DNA from: Chara braunii
Taxonomy: Eukaryota > Streptophyta > Charophyceae > Charales > Characeae
Assembly (NCBI GenBank): GCA_003427395.1
Contig: BFEA01000333.1
Coordinates: 41,369-69,118, forward strand
DNA length: 27,750 bases
Direction: 5' to 3'
Positions 1-8,332 of this stretch are shown piece after piece; position 1 is the first letter of the stretch, and each line of letters opens with the position of its first letter. The notes below the pieces were generated by a model, which did no database searches, was not told where the DNA came from, and saw only the letters and a list, made by a program, of their open reading frames with translations. The position numbers and the translations under genes are program-made.

Positions 1-90
<90 letters not shown>
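1..90. repeat. (AG)n microsatellite
   Basis: A nearly pure AG dinucleotide run, interrupted once by an extra A near position 81. It lies in the intron upstream of the first visible kinesin exon. The window starts inside it, so its full length is unknown. Confidence 0.98.
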
Positions 91-92
<2 letters not shown>

Positions 93-163
93 TTCAGACG
101 ATTCTCATAGTGAACTTGTGAATGGTTCTCCTTTGTTGTGTGCTCTGTTTACAATTTTTATAG

Positions 164-258
164 AGTGAGCGTCAGCTGCGTGAATGGATCGAGCGAGAAA
201 TTGAGCTTCATTTGAGGGTTCACGAAGTTACCAAAGCTCGAGCTGAAGAAATGAACAG
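164..258 (+). CDS. Kinesin-4 exon (stalk coiled coil), first visible
   Basis: The acceptor tttttatag ends at 163 and the donor gt is at 259. The exon reads S-E-R-Q-L-R-E-W-I-E-R-E-I-E-L-H-L-R-V-H and onward to E-E-M-N, and ends with two bases of an Arg codon. The W..E-I-E-L..V-H-E-V spacing matches the stalk segment of plant KIN4 proteins. The other two frames hit stops. Confidence 0.88.
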
Positions 259-3200
259 GTAACTAAATGACTTCGCTCATTTGTTCGTTTTCCGGTTGTC
301 AAACTCATGTGGATGGTGTTTTGCTGCTGCTCATTTTCCCTCGTGGACATGCATAGGAATAGTGATGCTGCTGCTCATGTCCCTGCGTGTTATTGGGCAT
401 AGAATTCTGCTACCGTAGTGAATTTTTGACTGATCGGAGCTCAGTTGTGGAGAGCCCATTTTTGTGTTATCTGCTGATTAGGACTGCACGTGATGTGAGT
501 TTACCCTGTAGGGCTTCTGGATCATTTTTCTGCATCTGTAGCCATGCTTCCTTTACGCAGTCCGCTGTTTTGTCCTCTGTTATTGCCGTTGGTCGCTGTC
601 TTCTATCCTTTGTGACCGCCTTTTCCCAGTATGCACTTCTCTTAGCTTATAATGTTTGCTATGCTGTGCATCTACAGGAGGAAAGATCTTGGTATGAAAC
701 TGGAGGCACTGGAAGCAAAGAAGAGGGAGTATGAGAATGGATGCGGTAATGCTGATGGCCAGGATGGTACTCCGGCGAAGATCTATCCTGGATACTCGCC
801 AAAGCGTGTGGCTGCAGAAATAGCTGTCATGAAGGCAGAGATTGCACGGCGATCTGATAACATCCGAGAATTCCAGGCCCAGCTTCTCAGTGTCAACGAG
901 GCTGGAAAGGGCATGGTACTGGATGGTGCCAGTGCCAAAGAGAGATGGCAACATATCAAGAACATGCTGGAGGCTCGATACCTTCTGACTCACCTATTCC
1001 AGTGCACGACCAGCGCAAGGTACATGCTGTCTGATCTCTACACTGACCTTTGTTTCGTTCTGGCCTTGTTTGCAGCCCTTGTCCTTTGTGATCGTCTTGT
1101 AAATGCAATGTCTTTGGAGCGTCTAAGCATTGTTGGCAGTCTCAGGTAATTGCTTTTGCAATGTATATGGTGCGTCGAAGCACTGTTTGCAGTCTCAGGT
1201 GATTGTTTCACTGAAATGCAAGTCCGTATACTGCTGTGTACTGAGAGGTATGGCGGGGCACGCGTTCACTGTGATTCCGTATGTTGATTTTGCAGATGTG
1301 AGAAGGCGGACCTGGAAGCAGAGCTGGAGGCAGCGAGGTATAAATCAGAGGAGTTCAGGCTAAGCCTTCAGCAGAGCGAAGCCATTCGAGCCCAATTGGA
1401 AAGGCAAATCAATCATAATGGTTTATTGGCAACGATGCCTATGCTTCATCGTGGCCGGCTTTCACCTCTCTCTCCTTCCAAGGTTGGTTGAGCGCTGTGC
1501 TGCCTTCTCGACTGATGTAGTCCACAATGTTTTGTCTATGTGCCTGCCTGCATTTCCTGTTGGATTGTAGAATTGTCGAGTATGCATGTGCCATCATTTG
1601 TTCCCAAGGGTAGGTGGCATTCTATTCTAGTTGGCACCATTCTGGGTCCTGTTCGCTCTCTTTTTTTTTAAAGAAAAGTTGTATTTTCCTCGTCGGGGGA
1701 AAGCTATATATACATATAAGCTATATTTATAGTTGGTGAAACTCCGACGAAACAGTTTGTCATAGCCTCTCGTTTGTTGTCCTCTTCTCCCTCCCTGCCT
1801 GGACCTGCCCGGTAAACCGCAGGCAGAGAGGGAGAAGAGGACAATAAACGAGGGGCTGTGACAAACTGTTTTGTCGGAGTTTCACCGACTCATCAGGAGG
1901 CTGAACCCTCAACAGTCTGCAGAATCCCCTAACTGATTACACTGTAAGTGATAATTCACCTTAACCCCGGTTTTGGTTAAGCATCAATGACCGCCCGACA
2001 ACTGATACCCTGAGGTGGGTGCCAACAACTGCCCTCAAAGTACCTGTGACGAAAATGAAAGTAGACCCCCACATATATGTAGACCATTGGAGCACGCCTC
2101 AGACCATAAGTAGACTATCACTCACCAACATATATATAGACCATTGGGGCACTCCTCAGACCATCAGGACGTTGCTAGCGAACAGACCCAGACCACCAGG
2201 GCACCCGTCAGTATGTTACCAGCAAGCTCTCTACTCTGCGCGGGGAGCAGTACCCAAGCTCTCTAATCCCTAGAGAGGGATGGCGAGGCCTTATTCCTGC
2301 CAAGCAAGGCCCTTCTTCCTGCCAAGACCAACTATCTCAGCTGGGGAACTCAAACTGCGCTACAGGGGGCTGTGGGTGACCGAACGGATGATGTGGAGAA
2401 TCGAACCAACGACCTTGCGTGCTCTTCCAACTGAGCTAGGCCGCTTGTCTCTCTCCGGTTTCTGTCTTTCTCTTCTTTTTTTTTTTTTGCAAAAACAAGG
2501 CTCCTTTTCCACTAGCCTGTGTTATTTATTGGCAGGGTAGAATATACCTGCTATCAGTATACAAACATAATAAATCCGACCTTTCTATATGTCAACAGAT
2601 CCTTTGGCTAGCTCCTATTCTTCTGGGAAGTAGCAGTTGGTTTCTGTTCTATTAGCTAGTCACAATTTGAACCCGTTATGGTTATGACCAAGTCGACATT
2701 CTAAACCATACTCGCGGTGCATCGCGTGCGCACGAGTTGAGCACTTGCGGCGCATAAACCATACTCGCGGTGCATCGCGTGCGCACGAGTTGACCACTTG
2801 CGGCGCATAGTGCATGCGCACACACGTGATGCGGTGCACCCATAAATTAGGGGTCGGTAAAACATTCTGAGAGAGGCAGGGTTTGGTGGCCAAACGTGCC
2901 CCTCCCTTTTAGATTTTCGAAATATAGAAAAATCAAATTGGGCCTACGTTGTGCCCACGAACTGTGCGCATGTGTGTGTGTGGGTGTGTGCATATCCGAA
3001 TTGGATTGTCTTTTGCGGAGGGGCCCGTCCAAAAGCATTTTTAAGGGCTGATCTCCACACGGAGTACATTGTCGACGAGTCAGAACGGCATGAGCAGGCC
3101 AAGAATATATGGTCTGGATTTGAATTCAGGTCTGTGTTTCAGCAGTTATGGGTTCGAACTCAGCTAGGCCCTGCTGGTCTCTGTACGGGATGCTCCTGTC

Positions 3201-6100
3201 TTTGTTTCGCTTTTCTTATGAATACTACTCACCACGTGCACAAATCATATGGCGGCGTATGGTTCCATGTTCTAGGCGAAGATTCATTCTAGTTTTGCAC
3301 ATTTGGTGAGTCCTGAGAATCATGTGCAGAGACCAGTGTGGTCTAGCTATGTTCGTGACCCATAACTGCTGAAGAAAAGATCTGAATCCGAATGCAGACA
3401 ATATATTCTTTACCTGTTTCTGCTTGAGGGTGGGACCTTACTGTTGCACTGGAAGGATCTCTCGGTTTCTCTGCAGGGGTCCTCTAATTTATGAGGATGT
3501 GCTGTCTCTCTCTCTCACTGTCTCTCTCACTGTCTCTCTCACTGTCTCTCTCACTGTCTCTCTCACTCTCTCTCGTGTATACACACATACACCCCACCGA
3601 AAACAAAAAACAAAACATCGTGTATCTTCAGCCCGGCACTAATTTCCGCATGCCGCATTGTGCACGTGCACCGCACGGCGCACCGTACAAATGCGCCGCA
3701 AGTATGTTCTAAATCAATCTTTGTGCGCCTAATTCACCCATGATGAGCTCAATCAAGTCCGTGCACCCTCCAATACACCTTGTGTTTTTTAGCCTTAGAA
3801 AACTGAGACCGCTTCCTCTCCTCTATAGACATTTTCGTCTCCTGTCCCTTTTCTGGCTGTGTTGAACTCTATATTGTTATTCATGCTGAGAATCCCCTCT
3901 CTTCTTTTTGTGCGCATGGGACCAGCTTTTTGAAGAATAATATTCTTTGTTTTTACTCCTTGCTAAAGTATACTTGAACTGATGACATCTTGTGTGGTTG
4001 CTTCTCGATTCCTTTTGACACACGGTTTGTATGCTATCGTTACTTGTTGCCAGATTCTTGGAAGCCCAGCGGAAACGGACCGGGGTCTCGACGAACCCAG
4101 CTCAGTAGCACGGGATCCTGACTGGTTCCCAACCGAGGTGGAGGCAAGCAGGGCTGTTGAGAAGGGGCTGTCTAGCCCCTCAGCTTGTGAGATCGAGCAT
4201 GGATATCGACCCCGCCGAAGGTTCAGGAATCGGAACAGCTTCAGACCAAACCGACTAAAGAATTTTATTGAAGATCAGTCCCCTCTCCCCCCATCAACCC
4301 TTCCCAGTCACAACACGATGCTCTCAGAGGGAGAGCCTATATCCTCTGGGCTGCCGGTGACTGTGACGACAAGAGAAGGTGAACATGACTATCCGGCTCC
4401 TGAGACCCTGGACACAACTGATGAAGCGGGTCCTTCTGACCCACCAAAGAAATGTAGATGCCAAGGGAAGTGCATCAGCATGAAACACTGTTCCTGCAGG
4501 GGTGCAGGGATGCAGTGCGATCAGTCGTGTGGCTGTAGATCATCAAAATGCAGTAACAGGCCTGGCAAAGCGGGGGGCGCTGTGCACGATGAGGATGATT
4601 TTACGATAGATCCAGCAGCGAGGAAGGAAGCAGTCAGGCAAGAGATGCAGTCGGCTTGGGATATATTGCAAAGCGACTGCATTGGCAGCGAGGAAAAGAA
4701 AGCGGAGGAGACGAGCAGCGGAAAGGTGTACAGGCGAAAAGGGGGAAGGCGGAGAAGCAGGGGTCATGCTGGCCGCGAGGACGTGGACAGAGCTAAGGAA
4801 GTCCTCGGTCACCATCTACGGGAGATGGGTAGGATGGTGGAAGTTCTCGATGAATTTCCAACAGAGGTTGATGCCCCTGTACAGGCGGGAGACGGAGGTG
4901 TCGTGGCAGAACAAGCTCGGAGGCCACTGACTGATATTGGCAACATTGTAAGTCGCATCCTGCCTATTCTTGCGAAACTCTATTGCGCCTTTCAGAGGAA
5001 ACCTTAAGGTTTGACAGATCCCAGAATGGTCAAGTCGTGGTCTTGTCGACGACCGGCCTTCTTTCGGTCTTAGTGTTTGAACTTTGAACTCGCTTTCTTT
5101 TTGTGGTCTGTAGGGGAACGAATGTACGTAGGGAAATGGTGCGGAAGTCCCTGCGTGCCGGTGCTTCTTTGTTGTGTTTGCTAGCAACCTGGTGTGAAGG
5201 TGGGATTTTCATGGTTCAACATTCCTGCTGAATGACACTGTCATTTACGGGCATGAGCATCGGACTGCATAGGCTGGGAGTCAGGCTTATCTTATGGGAT
5301 GATCCCTGGACTCTTGTCTGTTTCTGTCCCTTGGTTAGCCGTTCTTTATGTCATCATCTCTGGAGTAGCCAAATTCATTCATGGTATTGCTTTGTCACTC
5401 ACTGTAAATGAATGGGCAAGCTGCTCAAACCTGTCTACTTATTGTCTTCGTTCGCATTGCCTACTTCTCATTGCAGGCTAAAGACCGGCCTGCGCGCTCT
5501 GGTGGGAAGAGGAAGAAAGGTCCAAAAATTGCTGTGATCGATGCCGAACTGATGGAACGAGTACAACCCAGTCAGGCACAAGACCTTGCTGCGGCTGGCC
5601 AGCAGAGTCCAGCAACTGTGCGTACTCCGGATGGGGATACATCAGGTGCCGATACGCGGAGGAAAGGAAAGGTTGAAGATGATTGCCAGCCAAGTACGAG
5701 TGGAATTAACCGCAGAAGGGGCGGCAACTTCAAGGGCAGGGAGAGGACCAACGGTGGAGGGGAAGGGGAAGCCATCGGAGCCAGCGGGAGCGCTGGTAGT
5801 GGGGTACGACCAGCCCAGAGGCATCCTTCTGTAAGTCCACTGAGGGCCCACGTTGGCAGAACAAATGCTCTAGTCAGTGGGTCATCAATCGGCCATATTG
5901 CGGATAAGACAGCCGAGGGAACTGATGTGGCAAGCCCTGTTGAAGTACAGCCTGCGGTGTCGCATGGTCGTAACGGTGGTGGACATGGTGGTCATGGTAA
6001 TGCAGGGAGGGGAGCGCATAGCAGGGGTGGCGGCAATGGAGCGGGCAGAAGGCGGGACACCCCACATGATGATACAAACAAGGAGAATCATGGTGTGTAG
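164..6100 (+). CDS. Kinesin-4 family chromokinesin, C-terminal part (5 exons, 5'-partial)
   Basis: Join of 164-258, 678-1019, 1296-1482, 4054-4947 and 5477-6100. All introns are GT..AG and the frame is continuous for 713 residues to TAG. Kinesin-4 proteins are plus-end-directed microtubule motors; animal KIF4 acts on chromosomes and the spindle midzone, and plant KIN4 (FRA1-type) acts in wall deposition or the phragmoplast. The visible protein starts in the stalk. It has a coiled coil with the kinesin-4 W-I-E-R-E-I-E-L..V-H-E-V segment, then K-R-V-A-A-E-I..M-K-A-E-I, E-A-R-Y-L-L-T-H-L-F and S-L-Q-Q-S-E, which match the order in plant KIN4 stalks. These are followed by a basic, Pro-rich linker, a nine-cysteine CXC motif and a low-complexity Gly/Arg-rich tail ending N-K-E-N-H-G-V. 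The motor domain is outside the window. The family call is firm; cellular role is not determinable here. Exact splice sites are my prediction, supported by phase and homology across the joints. Confidence 0.93.
259..677 (+). other. Kinesin intron, no embedded feature seen
   Basis: GT..AG intron of 419 bp. An open frame at 387-734 runs through it but has no family resemblance. It carries a short repeated TGCTGCTGCTCAT (near 321 and 367) and no recognised element. Confidence 0.75.
678..1019 (+). CDS. Kinesin-4 exon (stalk coiled coil)
   Basis: The acceptor tctacag ends at 677 and the donor gtacat starts at 1020. The exon opens by completing an Arg codon, then R-K-D-L-G-M-K-L-E-A-L-E-A-K-K, and ends E-A-R-Y-L-L-T-H-L-F-Q-C-T-T-S-A. 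It is heptad-rich and charged. The R-R-S-D-N-I segment followed by A-R-Y-L-L..L-F corresponds to the conserved kinesin-4 stalk block just before the Ala-Arg-Cys joint. Confidence 0.9.
1020..1295 (+). other. Kinesin intron with a small internal duplication
   Basis: GT..AG intron of 276 bp. The motif GCAGTCTCAGGT followed by attg or gattg occurs twice, about 54 bp apart (near 1136 and 1190). Each copy contains a CAG|GT donor-like string, so cryptic splicing is possible but unproven. Confidence 0.6.
1296..1482 (+). CDS. Kinesin-4 exon (end of stalk)
   Basis: The acceptor gattttgcag ends at 1295 and the donor gttggt starts at 1483. It joins in phase as A-R-C-E-K-A-D-L-E-A-E-L-E, continues S-L-Q-Q-S-E-A-I-R-A-Q-L-E-R-Q and ends S-P-L-S-P-S-K. 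The Ala-Arg-Cys joint and the L-x-Q-S-E motif align with plant KIN4 stalks. Retaining the following intron would terminate two codons later (G-W-stop type read), so splicing is expected. Confidence 0.88.
1731..1890. repeat. 160-bp inverted repeat (foldback) with hammerhead sequence in its arms
   Basis: Arms 1731-1801 and 1820-1890 (71 bp each) are reverse complements with only a few mismatches, separated by an 18-bp loop. The match stops exactly inside the hammerhead core: the right arm continues into CTGATGA on the minus strand, while at the equivalent place the left arm has ATTTATA (1725-1731). The left arm keeps stem II, an intact GAAA (1749-1752) and one strand of stem III. Several arm differences are transitions. 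It could be a MITE, or inverted partial LTRs of the kind seen in Penelope-like elements. Confidence 0.9.
1861..1920 (-). ncRNA. Hammerhead ribozyme, type III, near-complete (G12 to A)
   Basis: Read on the minus strand from 1920: stem III strand GCAGACTGT (1920-1912); cleavage-site base T at 1911 (a GUU triplet, cut expected 3' of it); stem I GAGG / loop GTTCAG / CCTC (1910-1897); CTGATGA box (1896-1890); stem II GTCGG / loop TGAAACT / CCGAC (1889-1873); then AAAA (1872-1869) where GAAA is required; then the second stem III strand (1869-1861). Stem III has nine pairs, two of them G-U. Every helix and the catalytic box are in place. Position 12, the general base, is A instead of G, which would be expected to abolish activity. 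The change fits a CpG transition, and the mirrored arm at 1749 keeps G. It is antisense to the kinesin transcript. Confidence 0.78.
2071..2166. repeat. Imperfect 38-bp direct repeat pair
   Basis: Segments 2071-2108 and 2129-2166 share ACATATATRTAGACCATTGG and a following CTCAGACCAT, offset by 58 bp. Further AGACCA..CAGG echoes follow up to about 2205, suggesting a decayed short tandem array between the hammerhead and the SINE. Confidence 0.75.
2280..2489 (-). mobile_element. tRNA-derived SINE-like element
   Basis: On the minus strand, an A box TAGCTCAGTTGG (2438-2427) is followed by a B box GGTTCGATTC (2407-2398). Together they form an internal RNA polymerase III promoter of tRNA type. The boxes lie too close, and without an anticodon arm, to be a functional tRNA. 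A T-run at 2474-2488 lies on the upstream side and a unique-looking body extends toward lower coordinates. The outer limits are uncertain; only the tRNA-like head (about 2395-2446) is secure. Confidence 0.72.
2702..2807. repeat. 53-bp tandem duplication
   Basis: Units 2702-2754 and 2755-2807 are almost identical (a G/C difference in the GAGC/GACC position). Each starts TAAACCATACTCGCGG and ends GGCGCA. The CpG-rich sequence with high identity suggests a recent duplication. Confidence 0.93.
3091..3420. mobile_element. Foldback / MITE-like element
   Basis: About 3091-3197 is an imperfect reverse complement of about 3316-3420 (shared blocks AAGAATATAT, CAGCAGTTATGGGT and CTGGTCTCTG), around a ~118-bp unique centre. 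Each arm includes a B-box-like GGTTCGAAC or its degraded form. No target-site duplication could be assigned. Confidence 0.75.
3502..3576. repeat. 12-bp minisatellite in a CT tract
   Basis: TCTCTCTCACTG recurs about five times in a CT-rich tract about 480 bp upstream of the exon at 4054. It is too distant from the splice acceptor to be its polypyrimidine tract. Confidence 0.9.
4054..4947 (+). CDS. Kinesin-4 exon with linker and CXC motif
   Basis: The acceptor tgttgccag ends at 4053 and the donor gtaagt starts at 4948; 298 codons in phase 0. It starts I-L-G-S-P-A-E-T-D-R-G, passes a basic R-P-R-R-R-F-R-N-R-N segment, then an acidic/Pro-rich linker, the CXC motif (4453-4551), and a K/R-rich stretch before P-L-T-D-I-G-N-I. 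If the donor were not used, translation would run on 19 codons to a stop at 5005-5007, giving a short isoform. That isoform is possible but less likely given the downstream basic exon in frame. Confidence 0.88.
4453..4551 (+). other. KIF4-type cysteine-rich (CXC) motif
   Basis: Within the exon, nine cysteines are spaced C-x-C-x3-C-x5-C-x-C-x6-C-x3-C-x-C-x4-C, preceded by P-P-K-K and followed by S-N-R. This is the CXC/tesmin-like pattern present in animal KIF4 tails, where the Cys-rich region has been linked to chromatin association and Fe-S binding. Plant TSO1-like proteins use a related domain but are not kinesins. Metal or DNA binding here is inferred. Confidence 0.85.
4948..5476 (+). other. 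Kinesin intron, no embedded feature seen
   Basis: GT..AG intron of 529 bp with donor gtaagt and acceptor tctcattgcag. Short open frames on both strands are not convincing. No repeat or RNA gene was recognised. Confidence 0.75.
5477..6100 (+). CDS. Kinesin-4 terminal exon (basic, low-complexity tail)
   Basis: Starts A-K-D-R-P-A-R-S-G-G-K-R-K-K and ends N-K-E-N-H-G-V before TAG 6098-6100; 207 codons. It is rich in Gly, Arg, Asn and His, including a G-G-H-G-G-H-G-N-A-G-R run, and is likely disordered. The Lys/Arg cluster could be a nuclear-localisation or DNA-contact patch (inference). Frames on the other strand through here are GC-rich shadows. Confidence 0.88.
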   Translation, partial: AKDRPARSGGKRKKGPKIAVIDAELMERVQPSQAQDLAAAGQQSPATVRTPDGDTSGADTRRKGKVEDDCQPSTSGINRRRGGNFKGRERTNGGGEGEAIGASGSAGSGVRPAQRHPSVSPLRAHVGRTNALVSGSSIGHIADKTAEGTDVASPVEVQPAVSHGRNGGGHGGHGNAGRGAHSRGGGNGAGRRRDTPHDDTNKENHGV

Positions 6101-6840
6101 TTTATATATGGTGCCAGCCTGAGATTTGAGGAGTTCCCCTGGCCGTTCTTTTTCAACAATGGCTTTCTTCGACAGCCTTCATCCAACTCTCCGTCGACTC
6201 CTGCTCCCTTTTTATATTTTCGTTCGATAACTACATTGATGCGTGGTCCCCTTTATCCTTTCCCCATTCCTCCCCACCTGCTGTATCCTGAAACACCCGA
6301 TTTTCTGGAGTTAGCTCGTCATGCCCTCTCCTCTTCCTGCCCCCAACATCCGACCACTCCTGAGAACCTGAGTTCCCCAGTGAATGGTCCTGTGAAGGTA
6401 TATCCATATTTTCTTACATGCTCGCTTCTCTGTCGTGCTGATCCATCGGATTGCGCTTTCCCTGCACCTGCTCCTGAACAAATGACGTCATCCCCCTTCT
6501 CTCGTGTCCATCCTAACATCCTCCCTGCCTGCCATTCTCCATACCATTACAACCCTTGGTCTGTGCTTGAATCTCAGATGCTGCATCCGCCCGCATCCAT
6601 CCGTGATTCCCTTGTTGTGTTCACGTTATAACTCACCACTCCCATGCCGACTTCTTTTGCCCCATCCCCGTGTCTGTCTCTGTACTTGCTGACTGGCTTT
6701 TCTTTTTCCTTTTGATGATTTTTCTTTCCTGCTCCCTCCCTGCCTCAATTTCTCCATTGTTTGCAATCTCTGTCGTATGTTCGTCAACGATTACTTCCCT
6801 GATGAAATCTCCCTCCACCTGATGTCATAGGGTGGATAAA
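6101..6840 (+). other. Kinesin 3' flank / probable 3' UTR, pyrimidine-rich
   Basis: C/T-rich sequence following the stop codon. It includes an open frame 6236-6631 that is proline/serine-rich with no recognisable domain. I see no canonical AATAAA close to the stop, so the transcript end cannot be placed. Confidence 0.5.
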
Positions 6841-7788
6841 CCGCGGGTGAGATTGCCCCACTGTTGGCTCCCCCTTTCTAAAGCCCATACTCATCGTGGC
6901 CTCTCCACGAAATCACATTACCGTATGGATTGCTGGGGCTTGTGAGATTGCCCCTGAGGTGGTAGCTTAGGTATAACCAGATCCAGACTGCTTCTGGCCG
7001 ATCAGGGTATGTTGGTGAAGAGGGCGCAGATTCTAGCGAATCGGTTTGAACTCTCTCTGTTTCAGTAGTAGCTGAAAGAAGAAGGGAGGGGAGAATGATG
7101 CTGCGGTTGGGTAATCTTTGGTGGAGACTATTCGGCCCAATGGCGGTGAGTGCAGTCTTCGCGACGACACTCTCAGACGGCTTGTAGTGGAGGCTGTGGC
7201 AAGCGAAGATGGGCATCGTCACCCGGGGTCGCTACTTGAAGGCGCACGGCAGGGTCGAACAGCTTTGGGAGGGGGGGGGGGGGGAGGGAGGGGGCAATCA
7301 TCTTCTACTTCAAGGCCAGATTTGGAAATAATCTGATGGAACATTGACGGAATGGCTACACTTTTAAATAAGCAACAAGATAGGTGGGAAAATTTCATCC
7401 AGAAGCTTGGCTAGTGGGGAAGTAATCCTAATGATATACACAAGGTGATTCAAGTGAAAATTTCTGGAGAAACCAAAATGGATAAACAAGCTATTTAAGG
7501 GCCATCTGTGGGGCATCAACAAGAACAGGGTCGTGCTAAATCACCACCACCATGAAGTGTAAGATTACCACCGTAAATGCGGAAACTTGTAGGGTAGATG
7601 ATAGATGGAAGTTTTTGGAACATGCATGGTATCCATTTTGAGATTCAGGAAGTATTCTTTTTTACTCATGAGTCATTTCAGAATATTGTCTTTGAAATCC
7701 GGAACGGAGAATCGAGTTTATAGCCAACCTCTGCTTCAAGCAACCATTACCTCGTGAGTTGGTAGCCCATCTAGTAGTGTAGCAGGGC
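6841..7788. other. Unassigned sequence with a G-run
   Basis: No gene, tRNA or repeat boundary recognised. It contains a run of Gs broken by single As at 7268-7294, which could form a G-quadruplex. Confidence 0.6.
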
Positions 7789-7897
7789 TACCGTCTTCCC
7801 CAGAACGTAACGCACCCTAAAAATGAATGTATACAAGCTATATTTCCGGCCAGATACAGCCAAAAAAAGGGTGCGTTGTGTTCGGGGGAAGACGGTA
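7789..7897. mobile_element. 109-bp foldback / MITE-like element
   Basis: Arms 7789-7818 and 7868-7897 are inverted repeats (TACCGTCTTCCCC..ACGCACCCT) with a few differences, around a 49-bp AT-richer centre. The 30-bp termini on a 109-bp element are typical of a very small DNA-transposon derivative. No clear target-site duplication was seen. Confidence 0.82.
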
Positions 7898-7930
7898 GGA
7901 ATTGTGGCAATGCGGTAACTAACTGATCCA

Positions 7931-8052
7931 GCGATGTGCTCAAAATCTTGTGCAGATAATCAGGTATGGATAGATCGGTTTGGTTTGGAATGTGGCAGCG
8001 ATGCTAAAAGTCTCGTGGGGATAATCAGGTATGGAGAGATCGGTTTGGGAGA
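7931..8052. repeat. Imperfect ~67-bp tandem duplication
   Basis: GCGATG..GATAATCAGGTATGGA.AGATCGGTTTGG occurs twice, starting near 7931 and 7998. The second copy has several substitutions and one or two small indels. Confidence 0.75.
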
Positions 8053-8164
8053 AACTCTGGGCAGTCATGATCTTATGGCGGAAAGGTGGCGTGCGTAGAT
8101 CATTTTACAATACTGTGCGCTGTAAAGGGGAACAGATCGCTTAACTCAGAACCAATAGGTGTCA

Positions 8165-8332
8165 ACAATGTAACTCAGGGGACGCTGGACCCGCTTTCCA
8201 GCAGGTGATAGCTCCCCACCAATAGACTGGAGGCCCCTGGACGACAGGTAGGACCGCATGCTCTTACCATCACTCCTGTCTGTTGATACGGGTGGCTTTA
8301 TTAAAAAAAAAAAGAAAAAGAAGAAAAAAACA
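8165..8332 (+). mobile_element. SINE-like element (core-B family) with target-site duplication
   Basis: The body contains GACGCTGGACCCG, TTTCCAGCAGGTG and GCTCCCCACCAATAGACTGG, then a CTCTTACCA block and a terminal A-rich tail (8304-8330). The 11-bp direct repeat AATAGGTGTCA flanks it exactly at 8154-8164 and 8333-8343. The A-tail plus target-site duplication shows LINE-type retrotransposition. I cannot see clear A and B boxes, so its origin (tRNA, 5S or other) is open. Confidence 0.85.

Larger units (their letters stand above)
1483..4053 (+). other. Large kinesin intron loaded with inserted elements
   Basis: This 2,571-bp intron is about five times longer than the next largest visible here. 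It contains an inverted repeat with hammerhead sequence (1731-1890), a degenerate repeat pair (2071-2166), a tRNA-derived SINE on the minus strand (about 2280-2489), a 53-bp tandem duplication (2702-2807), a foldback element (3091-3420) and a CT-rich minisatellite (about 3502-3576). No coding exon was recognised inside it. Confidence 0.85.

Noticed and set aside
2395-2446. Functional tRNA gene on the minus strand
   Set aside because: A and B boxes are good, but there is no anticodon arm of proper length and no acceptor pairing; it fits a SINE head instead.
5478-6091. Several overlapping open frames on the minus strand and in other plus frames
   Set aside because: Shadows of the GC-rich terminal kinesin exon.
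6236-6631. 131-codon open frame as a separate gene after kinesin
   Set aside because: Pyrimidine-rich, Pro/Ser-biased translation with no recognisable domain; more likely 3' flank of the kinesin gene.
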